Assembly (NCBI GenBank): GCA_018304425.1
Contig: JAGVWE010000004.1
Span: 187,189 to 251,188 of the forward strand
Reading direction: 5' to 3'
Source: Candidatus Iainarchaeum sp.
GTDB lineage: Archaea; Iainarchaeota; Iainarchaeia; Iainarchaeales; UBA10219
Length of the DNA: 64,000 bases
A program made the translations under genes and the position numbers. The notes under the pieces are model-generated. The model saw only the letters and a program-made list of their open reading frames with translations, was not told the origin of the DNA and ran no database searches. This document shows, in pieces, positions 34,626-43,416 of the stretch (its first letter is position 1; every line of letters starts with the position of its first letter).

Positions 34626-35614
34626 TTTCTTTCCTCCACCTTGCCAAAAAAGCAACTCCGTTGATTGGTGTGACACGCGTTGCCGGTCTGCTCGACCCGA
34701 AACAACAACGCGTCCGCGTCACAGTCGAAGCGCACTTCCCGCACGCGCTGGAAGTTGCCGCTCGTCTCCCCCTTCGTCCACAGCGCCTTGCGGCTCCGGC
34801 TCCAGTAACAGGCCTTGCCCTCGCGCAGGGTCTTCTCCAGCGAAGCGCGGCTCACATAGGCCAGCATCAGGACCTCGCCGTTGCCCGCATCCTGCACCAC
34901 GGCCGGAATCAAGCCGCGGCCCTTGCCGAAGTCCAGGCGATTGAACGCCAGCGCGTCCTCAACGGAAATCCTTCCCTCGTACAACGCCATGCCCACCACC
35001 GCATCCACGCCCAGCCAGTCCAGGCGCGCCACCTCAGCCAGGGAGGACACCCCACCCGCATAGACCAGCCTGTTCCGGGTCAGCCTGGCCAGCCTTTCCA
35101 CGCGCCCGAAATCAAAGCCCGCCATCCGCCCCTCGACCTCCACAAAGGTGGCCATGAACTCCCCGCAATAGTCCTCCAACTCTGGCAGCAGTTCCTCCGG
35201 AGTCCGCGACGTCGCCTCCTTCCAGCCCTTCACGACGATGCGGCCGTCCTTCGAGTCCAGGGCCGCGACCACTTTCTCCCTTCCCACCACGCCAGCCAGC
35301 TCCGACAGGAAGCCTTTCTCGGCCTTCGACCCGACGATGACCTTCTTCGCCCCGGCCTCCACCAGCGCGACCGCTTTCTCCACCGAGTCGATGCCGCCTC
35401 CCACCCGCGCCCGCACCTTCCAGCACAACGCCTGCACGGTCTCCAGGTTAGAGCCCTCGCGCAACGCGGCATCCAAATCAATGACCTGGACTTCCCGGAA
35501 CCCCTTGAACCGCTCCGCTAAGCCATCCACGTCCGTGGACTCCCACTTCTTCTCGCGGCCGCCCACGAGCTGCACCGCCTTGCCATCCATCAAATCAATC
35601 GCCGGAATGATCAT
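34622..35614 (-). CDS. hisAI: fusion of HisA (ProFAR isomerase) and HisI (phosphoribosyl-AMP cyclohydrolase)
   Basis: N-term [35 protein letters not shown]-term [48 protein letters not shown]...[27 protein letters not shown]. Confidence 0.95.
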   Translation of the reverse strand: MIIPAIDLMDGKAVQLVGGREKKWESTDVDGLAERFKGFREVQVIDLDAALREGSNLETVQALCWKVRARVGGGIDSVEKAVALVEAGAKKVIVGSKAEKGFLSELAGVVGREKVVAALDSKDGRIVVKGWKEATSRTPEELLPELEDYCGEFMATFVEVEGRMAGFDFGRVERLARLTRNRLVYAGGVSSLAEVARLDWLGVDAVVGMALYEGRISVEDALAFNRLDFGKGRGLIPAVVQDAGNGEVLMLAYVSRASLEKTLREGKACYWSRSRKALWTKGETSGNFQRVREVRFDCDADALLFRVEQTGNACHTNQRSCFFGKVEERK

Positions 35615-36366
35615 GGTCGCACCTCAACCCTTTTTTCCTTCAAGAACGCTTTCACTTGCCCAATCGTCAACTCCCCAAAATGGAAGACGCTCGCTGCCAG
35701 CACGGCGTCCGCGCCTCCAACGGCAACCGCGTCGTAGAAGTCTTGGAGGCCGCCCGCGCCCCCCGAGGCGATGACGGGAATGCGCGCCCGCACCCCAATC
35801 GCCGCCAGCAACTCCACGTCAAACCCCTGCTTGGTGCCATCGCGGTCCATGGAGGTTACTAGCAGTTCCCCCGCGCCCAGTTCCTCGGCTTGCTTCGCCC
35901 ACTGCACCGCGTCAAGCCCGGTCGCCTGCGAGCCCGCGCGCGAATACATTTCCCACCCTGCTCCCACCCGTTTCGCGTCAATCGCCACGACCACGGCCTG
36001 GCTCCCAAACTCCCGCGCCAACTCGCCAATGAGTTCAGGCCGCTCCACCGCCGCTGAGTTGACCGTGACCCGGTCGGCCCCGGCCAAAAGCAGTTCCCTG
36101 GCCGCTTTAACCGACTTAATGCCGCCGCCCACGGTCAAGGGCACGAAGACGCGCCGGGCCGTCCGCCGAACCAATTCCACCACGGTCTTCCGTTCTTCGA
36201 CCGTGGCCCCGATATCCAGGAAAGCGATTTCGTCCGCGCCCTCCGCATAATATTTTTCCGCCAACTCCACGGGCAAGCCTGCCGGCTGAAGGCATCCGAA
36301 ACGGACTCCTTTCACGACCTTCCCGCCCTTCACGTCCAGGCAGGGGATGATTCTCTTCGCCAACAT
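35611..36366 (-). CDS. hisF: imidazole glycerol phosphate synthase subunit HisF
   Basis: [34 protein letters not shown]. Confidence 0.97.
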   Translation of the reverse strand: MLAKRIIPCLDVKGGKVVKGVRFGCLQPAGLPVELAEKYYAEGADEIAFLDIGATVEERKTVVELVRRTARRVFVPLTVGGGIKSVKAARELLLAGADRVTVNSAAVERPELIGELAREFGSQAVVVAIDAKRVGAGWEMYSRAGSQATGLDAVQWAKQAEELGAGELLVTSMDRDGTKQGFDVELLAAIGVRARIPVIASGGAGGLQDFYDAVAVGGADAVLAASVFHFGELTIGQVKAFLKEKRVEVRP

Positions 36367-36370
36367 GTTC

Positions 36371-36970
36371 TCACGCTTCCACGAAATTCCTCAACACCTG
36401 CAGCCCCACGGGGCCGCTCTTCTCCGGGTGGAACTGTACGGCCCACACATTTTCGCATTCCACGGCCGAAACGAATGACTCGCCGTACTCGCTCCGCGCC
36501 GCCACGAGGTCGGGCGCGGTCCGCTTCACGGCGAACGAGTTCACGAAGTACGCGTAGGCGCCATCCTCGACGCCCTCGAAGAGCCGCGTCTTCCGCGTCA
36601 AGCGCAACCGGTTCCACCCGATTTGCGGCACCTTCCGCGCAACCGTGAACCGCTCCACCCTTCCCCCCAGCAACCCAAGGCCGCTCGCGTCCAGGCTTTC
36701 CTCGCTCCCCTCGAACAGCAATTGGAACCCCAGGCAGATGCCCAGGAAAGGCGTGCCCTCCCGCACCCGCTCCCTGAGCGCCGCCTCCAAGCCCGTGCGC
36801 CGAAGGGAGGCCAGGGCCGAGCCGAAGTTGCCCACACCGGGGAGCAGGATTTTGTCGGCCCCTGCCAGGTCTTTCGGCCCGGACGCGGTTATGTAGCTTG
36901 CACCCAGCCAGTCCAAGGCATTCCCCAGGCTGCCCAGGTTGCCCGCGCCATAGTCCACGATTCCAATCAC
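36371..36970 (-). CDS. hisH: imidazole glycerol phosphate synthase subunit HisH (GTG start)
   Basis: IGIVDYGAGNLGSL, LGICLGFQLLFEGSEE, VWAVQFHPEKSG; SD GGAGGTG upstream of GTG. Confidence 0.95.
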   Translation of the reverse strand: MIGIVDYGAGNLGSLGNALDWLGASYITASGPKDLAGADKILLPGVGNFGSALASLRRTGLEAALRERVREGTPFLGICLGFQLLFEGSEESLDASGLGLLGGRVERFTVARKVPQIGWNRLRLTRKTRLFEGVEDGAYAYFVNSFAVKRTAPDLVAARSEYGESFVSAVECENVWAVQFHPEKSGPVGLQVLRNFVEA

Positions 36971-37572
36971 GTTTTCACCTCCCGCAACCTTCCCTTCGTG
37001 CTCGGCACGCCCCGCATTCTCGCATCCGGCTCGACCGCCATCCGCAAAGCCTTTCCAAACGACTTGAACAGGGCTTCCGCGATGTGGTGCGAGTTCCTTC
37101 CCGCCAACAACCGCAGTTGCAGCGTGCAGCCTAGGTTGGTGGCCAGCGCTTCGAAGAAGTGCTCGACCATCTCCGCACTCAAGTCCCCGACCTTCTTCGC
37201 CGGGAACCCGGCCTCGAACGCGAGCTTTCCCCGCCCGCTCAAGTCCAGCGCGCACAAGGCCAGGCTCTCGTCCATGGGCAGGACGAAAAAGCCATAGCGG
37301 TTGATGCCATTTCGGTCGCCCAGCGCCTGACTCAAGGCCTGGCCCAAGGCGATGCCCGCGTCCTCGACCAAGTGGTGCTCGTCGAACCGGTCCACGCACT
37401 CGGCCTCCAGCTTCACGTCCACGAGGCTCTTCGCGGCCACCTGTTCCAGCATGTGGTCGAAGAAGTCAATCCCCGTTCGCACCGCGAATTTTCCGGTGCC
37501 GTCCAGGTCGACTTCCACGCGCACGCGCGTCTCCTTCGTCTTCCGCTCCACCCTTGCCTTCCTCATCTCCAT
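36967..37572 (-). CDS. hisB: imidazoleglycerol-phosphate dehydratase
   Basis: GIDFFDHMLEQ, DEHHLVEDAGIALGQAL, NSHHIAEALFKSFGKAL. Confidence 0.96.
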   Translation of the reverse strand: MEMRKARVERKTKETRVRVEVDLDGTGKFAVRTGIDFFDHMLEQVAAKSLVDVKLEAECVDRFDEHHLVEDAGIALGQALSQALGDRNGINRYGFFVLPMDESLALCALDLSGRGKLAFEAGFPAKKVGDLSAEMVEHFFEALATNLGCTLQLRLLAGRNSHHIAEALFKSFGKALRMAVEPDARMRGVPSTKGRLREVKT

Positions 37573-39277
37573 CCCTCCAGCGCCTCATTCACATCCCCAA
37601 AAACCTTTCCCGCTCCGTTCTTTCGGAGCAGTTCCCTCAACTCCCTTCCCTTGTCTTGGGGCGGCAGCACCCCGACCGCGGTCAAGCCCGCCCGCCGGGC
37701 CGCCTGCTGGTCGTCTGGCGTGTCCCCGAAGTAGGCCCCAGCCGCCGCAGGACCTCCTTCAACCCCCACGGGCCTGGCTTGGCCTTTCCGGGAGGCACGT
37801 CCTCCATGCACACGACCTCCGCGAACAAGTCCCGCACCCCAAAGCGTTGCAGCGCAAACTCGGCTTCCGCTCTCGGTCTGCCCGTGAACACCGCCAGCCG
37901 ATACCTTTCAGCCAACCGCTTCAACCCTTCCTTGTCCGCCAGCAGTTTCTCGTTGGCAATCAAGCCGCCAAAGTTTTTGCCGAGGTAAAACCCCTGGAAC
38001 ACTCGCTTCACCGTCGCCAGCTCCGCTTTCTTTCCCTTCCGCTTGGCCAGCTCGCGGCTCAGCTCCCAGTCGCTGTTGTAGCCGCCCTCGTTCTTCAACG
38101 CCTGGATTTCGCCGGCGCTCGCCTTCTTCCCGGTCAACCGTTCCACTGTCAACCGGATGGCCTCGCGGTAGGATTTCCGCACGTCGACGAGCACTCCATC
38201 GATGTCGAAGACGAGCACGGGCTCGGCAAGTACGCCCTTCAGTTCGCGCACGAAGCGTTTCATCTGCTTCCGCGTGCCAATCGTCACCCGACAGCAGCCC
38301 GCCAACAACGGGTAACCGGAGCGGTCGCGCACCAGCACCCCGCGCTCGCGCAGCTTCCGCACCACGAACTTCACCTGCGACCCCAGCCGGAGGATGAAGG
38401 CGTTGGCTTTGCCGAACCGCGCTTCCACACCCAACCGTTTCAGGGCCTTCCGCAGCCAGGCCCGGCTCTTCCCCACTTCCCGGACATAGGCCCGCATGTA
38501 GGCCAGGTCCCCCAAAGCCGCCAGCCCAGCCCGCAAACCGGCTCCGCTGACCGGATACGGCCTTGCAGCGGCCGCCAGCCTTTCGATGACGGGCGCCTGT
38601 GCCAAGGCATAGCCCATGCGCAGCCCCGCCAAGCCGAAGGCCTTGGACAGCGTGCGCAGCACCAGGAGGTTGCCATATTTCCTGAGCATGGGGACCAGGG
38701 TCTCCCCGCCGAACTCGATGTAGGCCTCATCCACCAGCACCAACGCGTTCGGCGCGCGGCGCAGCAGCCGTTCAACCTGCTTGCGCGTGACCGTGGTTCC
38801 CGTCGGGTTGTTGGGCGAGCACACCACGATTGCGGCCGTCCGCGCGTTCACCGCCCCGAGCACGCGCTTGAGCGGGAAAGAAAACCCTGCGTCGTCGTCC
38901 AACAACACTTCCCGCACTTTCAATCCCGCCAGCTTCGCGTACAACTCGAACGGTGAGTACGTCGGAACCGGGAGCACGACTTCGCCGCGCGGCCTCCGGA
39001 TGGCGTCGAAAATCTTGTCGATGGCCTCGTCCGAGCCGTTGAACAGCAGGACGTTCTCCGGCCGCACCTTGCAGTAGGCCGCCACCTTCTCCGCCAGCCG
39101 CCGGCTCTCCGGATAAGCGGCCACCACTTCAGCCGTCAGGCCCCGCAACGCCTTCACCACCTTCGGGCTCGGCCCCACCGTGTTCTCACCGAAGTCCAGT
39201 CGCAGCTTGCCCAGCCTCCCGGCTATGGGCGGAACGTACTTTTCCGCTTCCATGACCTCTCCTCGCATTCCCATCAT
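37563..39277 (-). CDS. hisC: histidinol-phosphate aminotransferase fused to HAD hydrolase; apparent -1 frameshift near 37736
   Basis: LDFGENTVGPSPKVVKAL, SKAFGLAGLRMGY (HisC); LVFDIDGVLVDVRKSYREAIRL (HAD). HAD C-term AYFGDTPDDQQAARRAGLTAVGV... is in a different frame ending 37563; uninterrupted frame stops at 37682. Confidence 0.85.
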
Positions 39278-40551
39278 TTCCGTTTCACCTCGAACCGTTT
39301 CTCCACCGACTTCCTGTGCGCGTCCAGCCCCTCTTCCCGGGCCAGGCACGCGACGGCCGGCCGCAAGGCCTCCAAACCCCTGCGCGACAGCCTTTCCACG
39401 TTCTGGAACCGCATGAACTCAAGCACGCTCAACCCGGACGAGAACCGGGCCGCGCGCCCGGTCGGCAAAACGTGGTTGGTGCCGCTCGCATAGTCTCCGG
39501 CCGCCTTGGGACTCCAAGGCCCCAGGAAAACCGTGCCCGCGTTGACGAGCCCATCCACAAACCGTTGGCCGAAGCCCCAGACCTCGGCGTGCTCGGCCGC
39601 GAAGTCGTTGGCGAACCGCAGGACCTGTGCCTCGTTTTTTGCGAGGACAATCAGCCCGTTTCGTTTCAGCGACTGCCGTGCAACTTGGCCGGTCGCCAGT
39701 TCCCCCAACTGCTGCTTTAACTCCTTTTCCACTTGCCGCGCCAGCTTCCGCGAAGTCGTGACCAGCACGCTGCGCGCGTTGGGCTCGTGCTCGGCGGAAG
39801 CCAAGAGGTCGGCGGCCATCCATTCCGGGTTCCCGCTTTTCGCCAGCACCAGCAGTTCGGTGGGCCCGGCCAGCAAGTCGATGCCGACCTCGCCGTAGAC
39901 GAGCCGCTTGGCCGCCGTGACATACGCGTTTCCCGGCCCGAAAACCTTGTCCACGCGTGGAATGCTTTCCGTGCCGTACGCCATCGCGGCAATGGCTTGC
40001 GCGCCCCCAACCTTGAAGATGCGGTCGGCTCCCGCCAGCAGGCAAGCAGCCACGATCAAGGGATTCGCTTTCCCGTCCTTCCGCGGCGGCGTGCACACGA
40101 TTTTCTCGCGCACGCCCGCCACCTGCGCGGGCACCAGGTTCATCAGCGCGGTCGATGGCAGCGGATATCGCCCGGCAGGGACATAGACCCCGACGCGCTC
40201 GATGGGCCGCACGGTCTGCCCCGCGTATATGCCGTTACCGAAGCCTTTTGCCCAGCTTTTAGGCAGGGCCGCCCGCTGGAAATCCGCGAGGTTCTTCGTC
40301 GCGCACTTCAACGCGCTCCGCTGTTCCTTTGTCAGGCCGCGCAGGGCCGCGCGTTTCTCGGCCGCGCCCACTTCCAGTTCGTTTGCCGATAGCGTGACCC
40401 GGTCGAACCGCCGCGTGAATTCGCGCAGGGCAGCGTCGCCGCGCCTGCGCACGGCCTCGAGTATTTCCCGTGCCGCTGGCTCCGCTGCGCGGTTCGCTTC
40501 CGCTTTCGGTTTCACCAACCGTTCATAGTCCGTTCGCGAAACCCCGGCCAA
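39274..40551 (-). CDS. hisD: histidinol dehydrogenase (start uncertain, TTG)
   Basis: FGPGNAYVTAAKRLVYGEVGIDLLAGPTELLVLA; NHVLPTGRAARFSSGLSV. Confidence 0.95.
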   Translation of the reverse strand: MAGVSRTDYERLVKPKAEANRAAEPAAREILEAVRRRGDAALREFTRRFDRVTLSANELEVGAAEKRAALRGLTKEQRSALKCATKNLADFQRAALPKSWAKGFGNGIYAGQTVRPIERVGVYVPAGRYPLPSTALMNLVPAQVAGVREKIVCTPPRKDGKANPLIVAACLLAGADRIFKVGGAQAIAAMAYGTESIPRVDKVFGPGNAYVTAAKRLVYGEVGIDLLAGPTELLVLAKSGNPEWMAADLLASAEHEPNARSVLVTTSRKLARQVEKELKQQLGELATGQVARQSLKRNGLIVLAKNEAQVLRFANDFAAEHAEVWGFGQRFVDGLVNAGTVFLGPWSPKAAGDYASGTNHVLPTGRAARFSSGLSVLEFMRFQNVERLSRRGLEALRPAVACLAREEGLDAHRKSVEKRFEVKRK

Positions 40552-40700
40552 CTCGACCCGGGTGAACTAAACCCCTTCTGTCAGTCTTGCGACTAGTCGT
40601 CATAACCCAACCCACCTCCAAGAGAAGTTGTTGGGCTACCCCCAATGATGGAGTAACCCGTGGTGAACTAACTCAACCCGTTCGGTTGAAGAAAAGAAAG

Positions 40701-40773
40701 GGCCGGTGCGGGGAATTGAACCCCGTTCAGAAGGTCCACAGCCTTCTATCCTAACCGATAGACCACACCAGCC
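40701..40773 (-). tRNA. tRNA-His(GUG)
   Basis: Reverse complement GGCTGGTGTGGTCTATCGGTTAGGATAGAAGGCTGTGGACCTTCTGAACGGGGTTCAATTCCCCGCACCGGCC. Confidence 0.9.
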
Positions 40774-40805
40774 ATTACGCCTTTTTACAAAAGGTGTGCG
40801 AAAAC

Positions 40806-40826
40806 GTCCCATGCGCGGCATGGGAC
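40806..40826. repeat. GTCCCA..TGGGAC hairpin family member (GTCCCATGC-gcg-GCATGGGAC)
   Basis: Perfect 9-bp inverted repeat, 3-nt loop. Confidence 0.85.
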
Positions 40827-40877
40827 TGCCCTCAGTATTGGCTTCGCTAAAAGAGGGACAAGCGCTGAGAATAGTTT

Positions 40878-40922
40878 CATAGCTAGCCAAGTCAAGTAGG
40901 GCGTTATCGCCGGCTATGAAGT
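40878..40922. other. possible structured RNA element
   Basis: Outer stem TTCATAGC/GCTATGAA enclosing GGCG-ttat-CGCC in a non-coding spacer. Confidence 0.3.
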
Positions 40923-40980
40923 AAATTCCTTCTCATAGGTTAATCGCTCACATATCTTCCGTCTGCGGAGTTTAAATAGG

Positions 40981-41496
40981 TTATGGTTTGCCTTCCGCAG
41001 CCGCTTGTTCCTGTCTTTCTTGCAGCAGCCGCTGGGCCGCCTGGATGCCGGCCATCAGTTTAACTGGTTCCCTGGCCGTCAACACGAGTTTCTTGAAGTG
41101 CCCGGACTTCTTGTGCACCAACATGGACTGCTTGTGCTGGGAAACGAAGTAAAGCGTGTCTAGGCTCATGCGGACGCCCCACCCGATGTAGAACGGGACG
41201 CGGTCCACGAGTTCCGCCGACGAAATGTCTTGCACCGGCACCCGGTACGAGTAAAACGGCAAACGGATCTCCAATGCCTGCTCGGTGGCCACGAACCGCA
41301 TCAAGTACAACCAATAAAAGGCCAGGACTACCAGGCCCAGCGCGGCCAGGCCCGGCGCCAGTGACTCGATTCCCACGGCCTGCTGGGAGAGATAGTACAA
41401 CAACGCGGCCAACGCCGCGACCAACGCCAACCAGAAGCCCTTGAACGCCCAACCCACCGGCGCCTGCTCCTCGTACAAGACCCGTTCAACGGCCAT
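40981..41496 (-). CDS. membrane protein with PH-like domain
   Basis: 171 aa, two TM segments followed by ALEIRLPFYSYRVPVQDISSAELVDRVPFYIGWGVRMS... Confidence 0.65.
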   Translation of the reverse strand: MAVERVLYEEQAPVGWAFKGFWLALVAALAALLYYLSQQAVGIESLAPGLAALGLVVLAFYWLYLMRFVATEQALEIRLPFYSYRVPVQDISSAELVDRVPFYIGWGVRMSLDTLYFVSQHKQSMLVHKKSGHFKKLVLTAREPVKLMAGIQAAQRLLQERQEQAAAEGKP

Positions 41497-41640
41497 GCCC
41501 TATTCAAGTGCGAACCCGTATTTAATGGTTTTCGCGCAGCCTTTTTGGCTTCGCCAAAAAGCCTGGGGGAAAACGCTTCCTGCCTTGCAGGAGACAGGCG
41601 AACCAGCGAAGGCACGGCAGAAGCCGGAGAAAAAGGAAAG

Positions 41641-41661
41641 TGCACGGGGCAGGATCCGAAC
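41641..41661 (-). repeat. truncated tRNA-Leu 3' end duplication
   Basis: TGCACGGGGCAGGATCCGAAC, 20/21 identical to 41732..41752 within tRNA-Leu. Confidence 0.7.
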
Positions 41662-41732
41662 AGCCTTTTTACAAAAGGCTGGCGAAAACGTCCGAATGCA
41701 ACCCCTTCTCGCTTCGCTCGAAGGGGTGGAAT

Positions 41733-41815
41733 GCACGGGGCAGGATTCGAACCTGCGAAGGCACTAAGCCACTGGCCCCTGAAGCCAGCACGTTTGGCCG
41801 CTTCGTTACCCGTGC
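41733..41815 (-). tRNA. tRNA-Leu(CAG)
   Basis: Type II tRNA with long variable arm; CTGGC-TTCAGGG-GCCAG anticodon arm. Confidence 0.88.
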
Positions 41816-41849
41816 AGCTGACGAAGCGTCAGCTGGCACCGCATACGTC

Positions 41850-41877
41850 GTCCCATCTCGCTGCTGCTCGATGGGAC
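41850..41877. repeat. GTCCCA..TGGGAC hairpin family member (GTCCCATC...GATGGGAC)
   Basis: 8-bp perfect stem. Confidence 0.75.
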
Positions 41878-42057
41878 ATAAATATGCCGTGCTTTGCCTG
41901 CTTCAAACCTAAGAGGCTGGGAAAGGGTTTTTATGGCTTGCCATTGAAGAAAGGCAGTGGCATACGTGGTATGCCACCTTTTCCCAGGGCTTCGTTGTCC
42001 ACTTCGTGGACGACGCCACCAAAAGCGAAGCTTTTGATGGTTGTAAAAAGCCCTAGC

Positions 42058-42130
42058 GACCCCGTTGGGATTTGAACCCAAGCCTAGAGCTCCGGAGGCT
42101 CTTATGCAATCCAGACTACACTACGGGGCC
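42058..42130 (-). tRNA. tRNA-Arg(CCG)
   Basis: Anticodon arm AGAGC-CTCCGGA-GCTCT; acceptor GGCCCCG/CGGGGTC. Confidence 0.88.
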
Positions 42131-42152
42131 AACCCCTTTTGCCGGGGCAAGC

Positions 42153-42225
42153 GCACCCACAGGGATTTGAACCCTGGCCGGCAGCTCCGCAAGCTGCTAT
42201 GCTATCCTGGCTACACTATGGGTGC
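42153..42225 (-). tRNA. tRNA-Arg(GCG)
   Basis: Anticodon arm GCAGC-TTGCGGA-GCTGC; acceptor GCACCCA/TGGGTGC. Confidence 0.9.
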
Positions 42226-42283
42226 AACGATACAGATTAACGGAGGGGGCTTTTTTAAAACCACTCCTAGGCGGAATATTTAT

Positions 42284-42302
42284 GTCCCACCACAGGTGGG
42301 AC
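42284..42302. repeat. GTCCCA..TGGGAC hairpin family member (GTCCCACC-aca-GGTGGGAC)
   Basis: 8-bp perfect stem, 3-nt loop. Confidence 0.8.
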
Positions 42303-42335
42303 GACATAGGGCGTCCAGCCGCCACCTTCGTCCGG

Positions 42336-43412
42336 CTAAATCCAGCCCTGGCCCCCGCCTTTCCGTTCTTCCGGGGGAGCGGGCTCTTCGTCGTAGGCCG
42401 TTACCCGGTTGCTGTTCAGCAACAACTGGGTGTACGCGAACTTGAGGGCCTTGTCCAATAAGACCGTGTAAATGATGAGCAGCGGCTTGAAAACGAATTT
42501 TGTGAGCAAGTAGAACATGCTCGTGAAGACGAAGGCCACGACGAACCAAAAGTTTTTCTCGATGACTGCGAAGAGGGGCACCCGGGCTTTCAGGGTGGCG
42601 AACGCGCTCTGTTTTTCGGCTTCGCTGGGTTCCACGGGTTTCTTGGCTTTCAGCCTTTCAACGACTTCCTGTCGGTAGGCCTTGGAGCCGAGTTCGAGTT
42701 TCTTGGCCTGCACTTTTTTGGCGAACGCCGCAACCCTCGGGTCCAGGCTTTCCCCGAGTTTCTGGTATTCCTCGGTTTCCAGGAGGCCGTCCAAGAGCAT
42801 GCGCTGGTTGATGATGACAAGGCTCGCGTTTTCTTCCACCAATGCCCGGGTGCCGGCGCCGACCAGGGAGTTGGAGACCACAGCGGACTCGAAGTCGTTC
42901 AGGTAGGTGGCGGGGTTTCCGTTCACTGCCAGGGCAATGGAGGCGAACACGCCGAAGCTGATGAGCAGCGCCACGTAGCCGTATCCCGCGGTGATGGCTT
43001 TCACCAACGCGTTCCCCTTCACCGTGGACAAATACCAGTAAACGATTTCAATGAAGAGGAAGACGCTCAAGGCGTAGAACGTCAGCGGCCAGGCGAAGTC
43101 CACGAGGTTCTTGAACAGGAAGAGGGCGGCAAACCCTCCGAGCACCAGTCCCACGGCGGAGGCCAGGTGCATGTTCTCCTTTTCCTTGACCTCCGAAAAA
43201 GAGGCCACCAGGGCCAGTGTGAGGGGAAACAATAGGAGAAACGCGTAGAAGGGGAGCGACAGCACCTTGTCGAGGTTTTCTCCCAGCTTGCCGAGCATCA
43301 CGATTTCGGAGAGCTTCACGCCGGAAGCGTTGAGGGAAAACATCCACGCGAAAACCGTCAACGCAATCAAGGCAGCCAAGACAAGGGTTTCCGCGTCCAC
43401 CTTTAATGCCAT
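42336..43412 (-). CDS. multi-spanning membrane protein, unknown function
   Basis: 358 aa with multiple hydrophobic segments. Confidence 0.65.
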   Translation of the reverse strand: MALKVDAETLVLAALIALTVFAWMFSLNASGVKLSEIVMLGKLGENLDKVLSLPFYAFLLLFPLTLALVASFSEVKEKENMHLASAVGLVLGGFAALFLFKNLVDFAWPLTFYALSVFLFIEIVYWYLSTVKGNALVKAITAGYGYVALLISFGVFASIALAVNGNPATYLNDFESAVVSNSLVGAGTRALVEENASLVIINQRMLLDGLLETEEYQKLGESLDPRVAAFAKKVQAKKLELGSKAYRQEVVERLKAKKPVEPSEAEKQSAFATLKARVPLFAVIEKNFWFVVAFVFTSMFYLLTKFVFKPLLIIYTVLLDKALKFAYTQLLLNSNRVTAYDEEPAPPEERKGGGQGWI

Positions 43413-43416
43413 GGGC

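Noticed and set aside
36971-37399. N-terminal extension of the hisH ORF
   Set aside because: It overlaps hisB in another frame; GTG 36970 with SD matches the HisH N-terminus.
40636-40890. 84-aa ORF reading through tRNA-His into VHHGLLHHWG*
   Set aside because: As a full protein it overlaps the tRNA gene; I keep only the His-codon cluster as a weak regulatory observation because no proper start is available.
41541-42302. Possible CRISPR array
   Set aside because: Hairpins have different sequences and irregular spacing with no repeated direct repeat plus spacer pattern; no cas genes are visible in the window.
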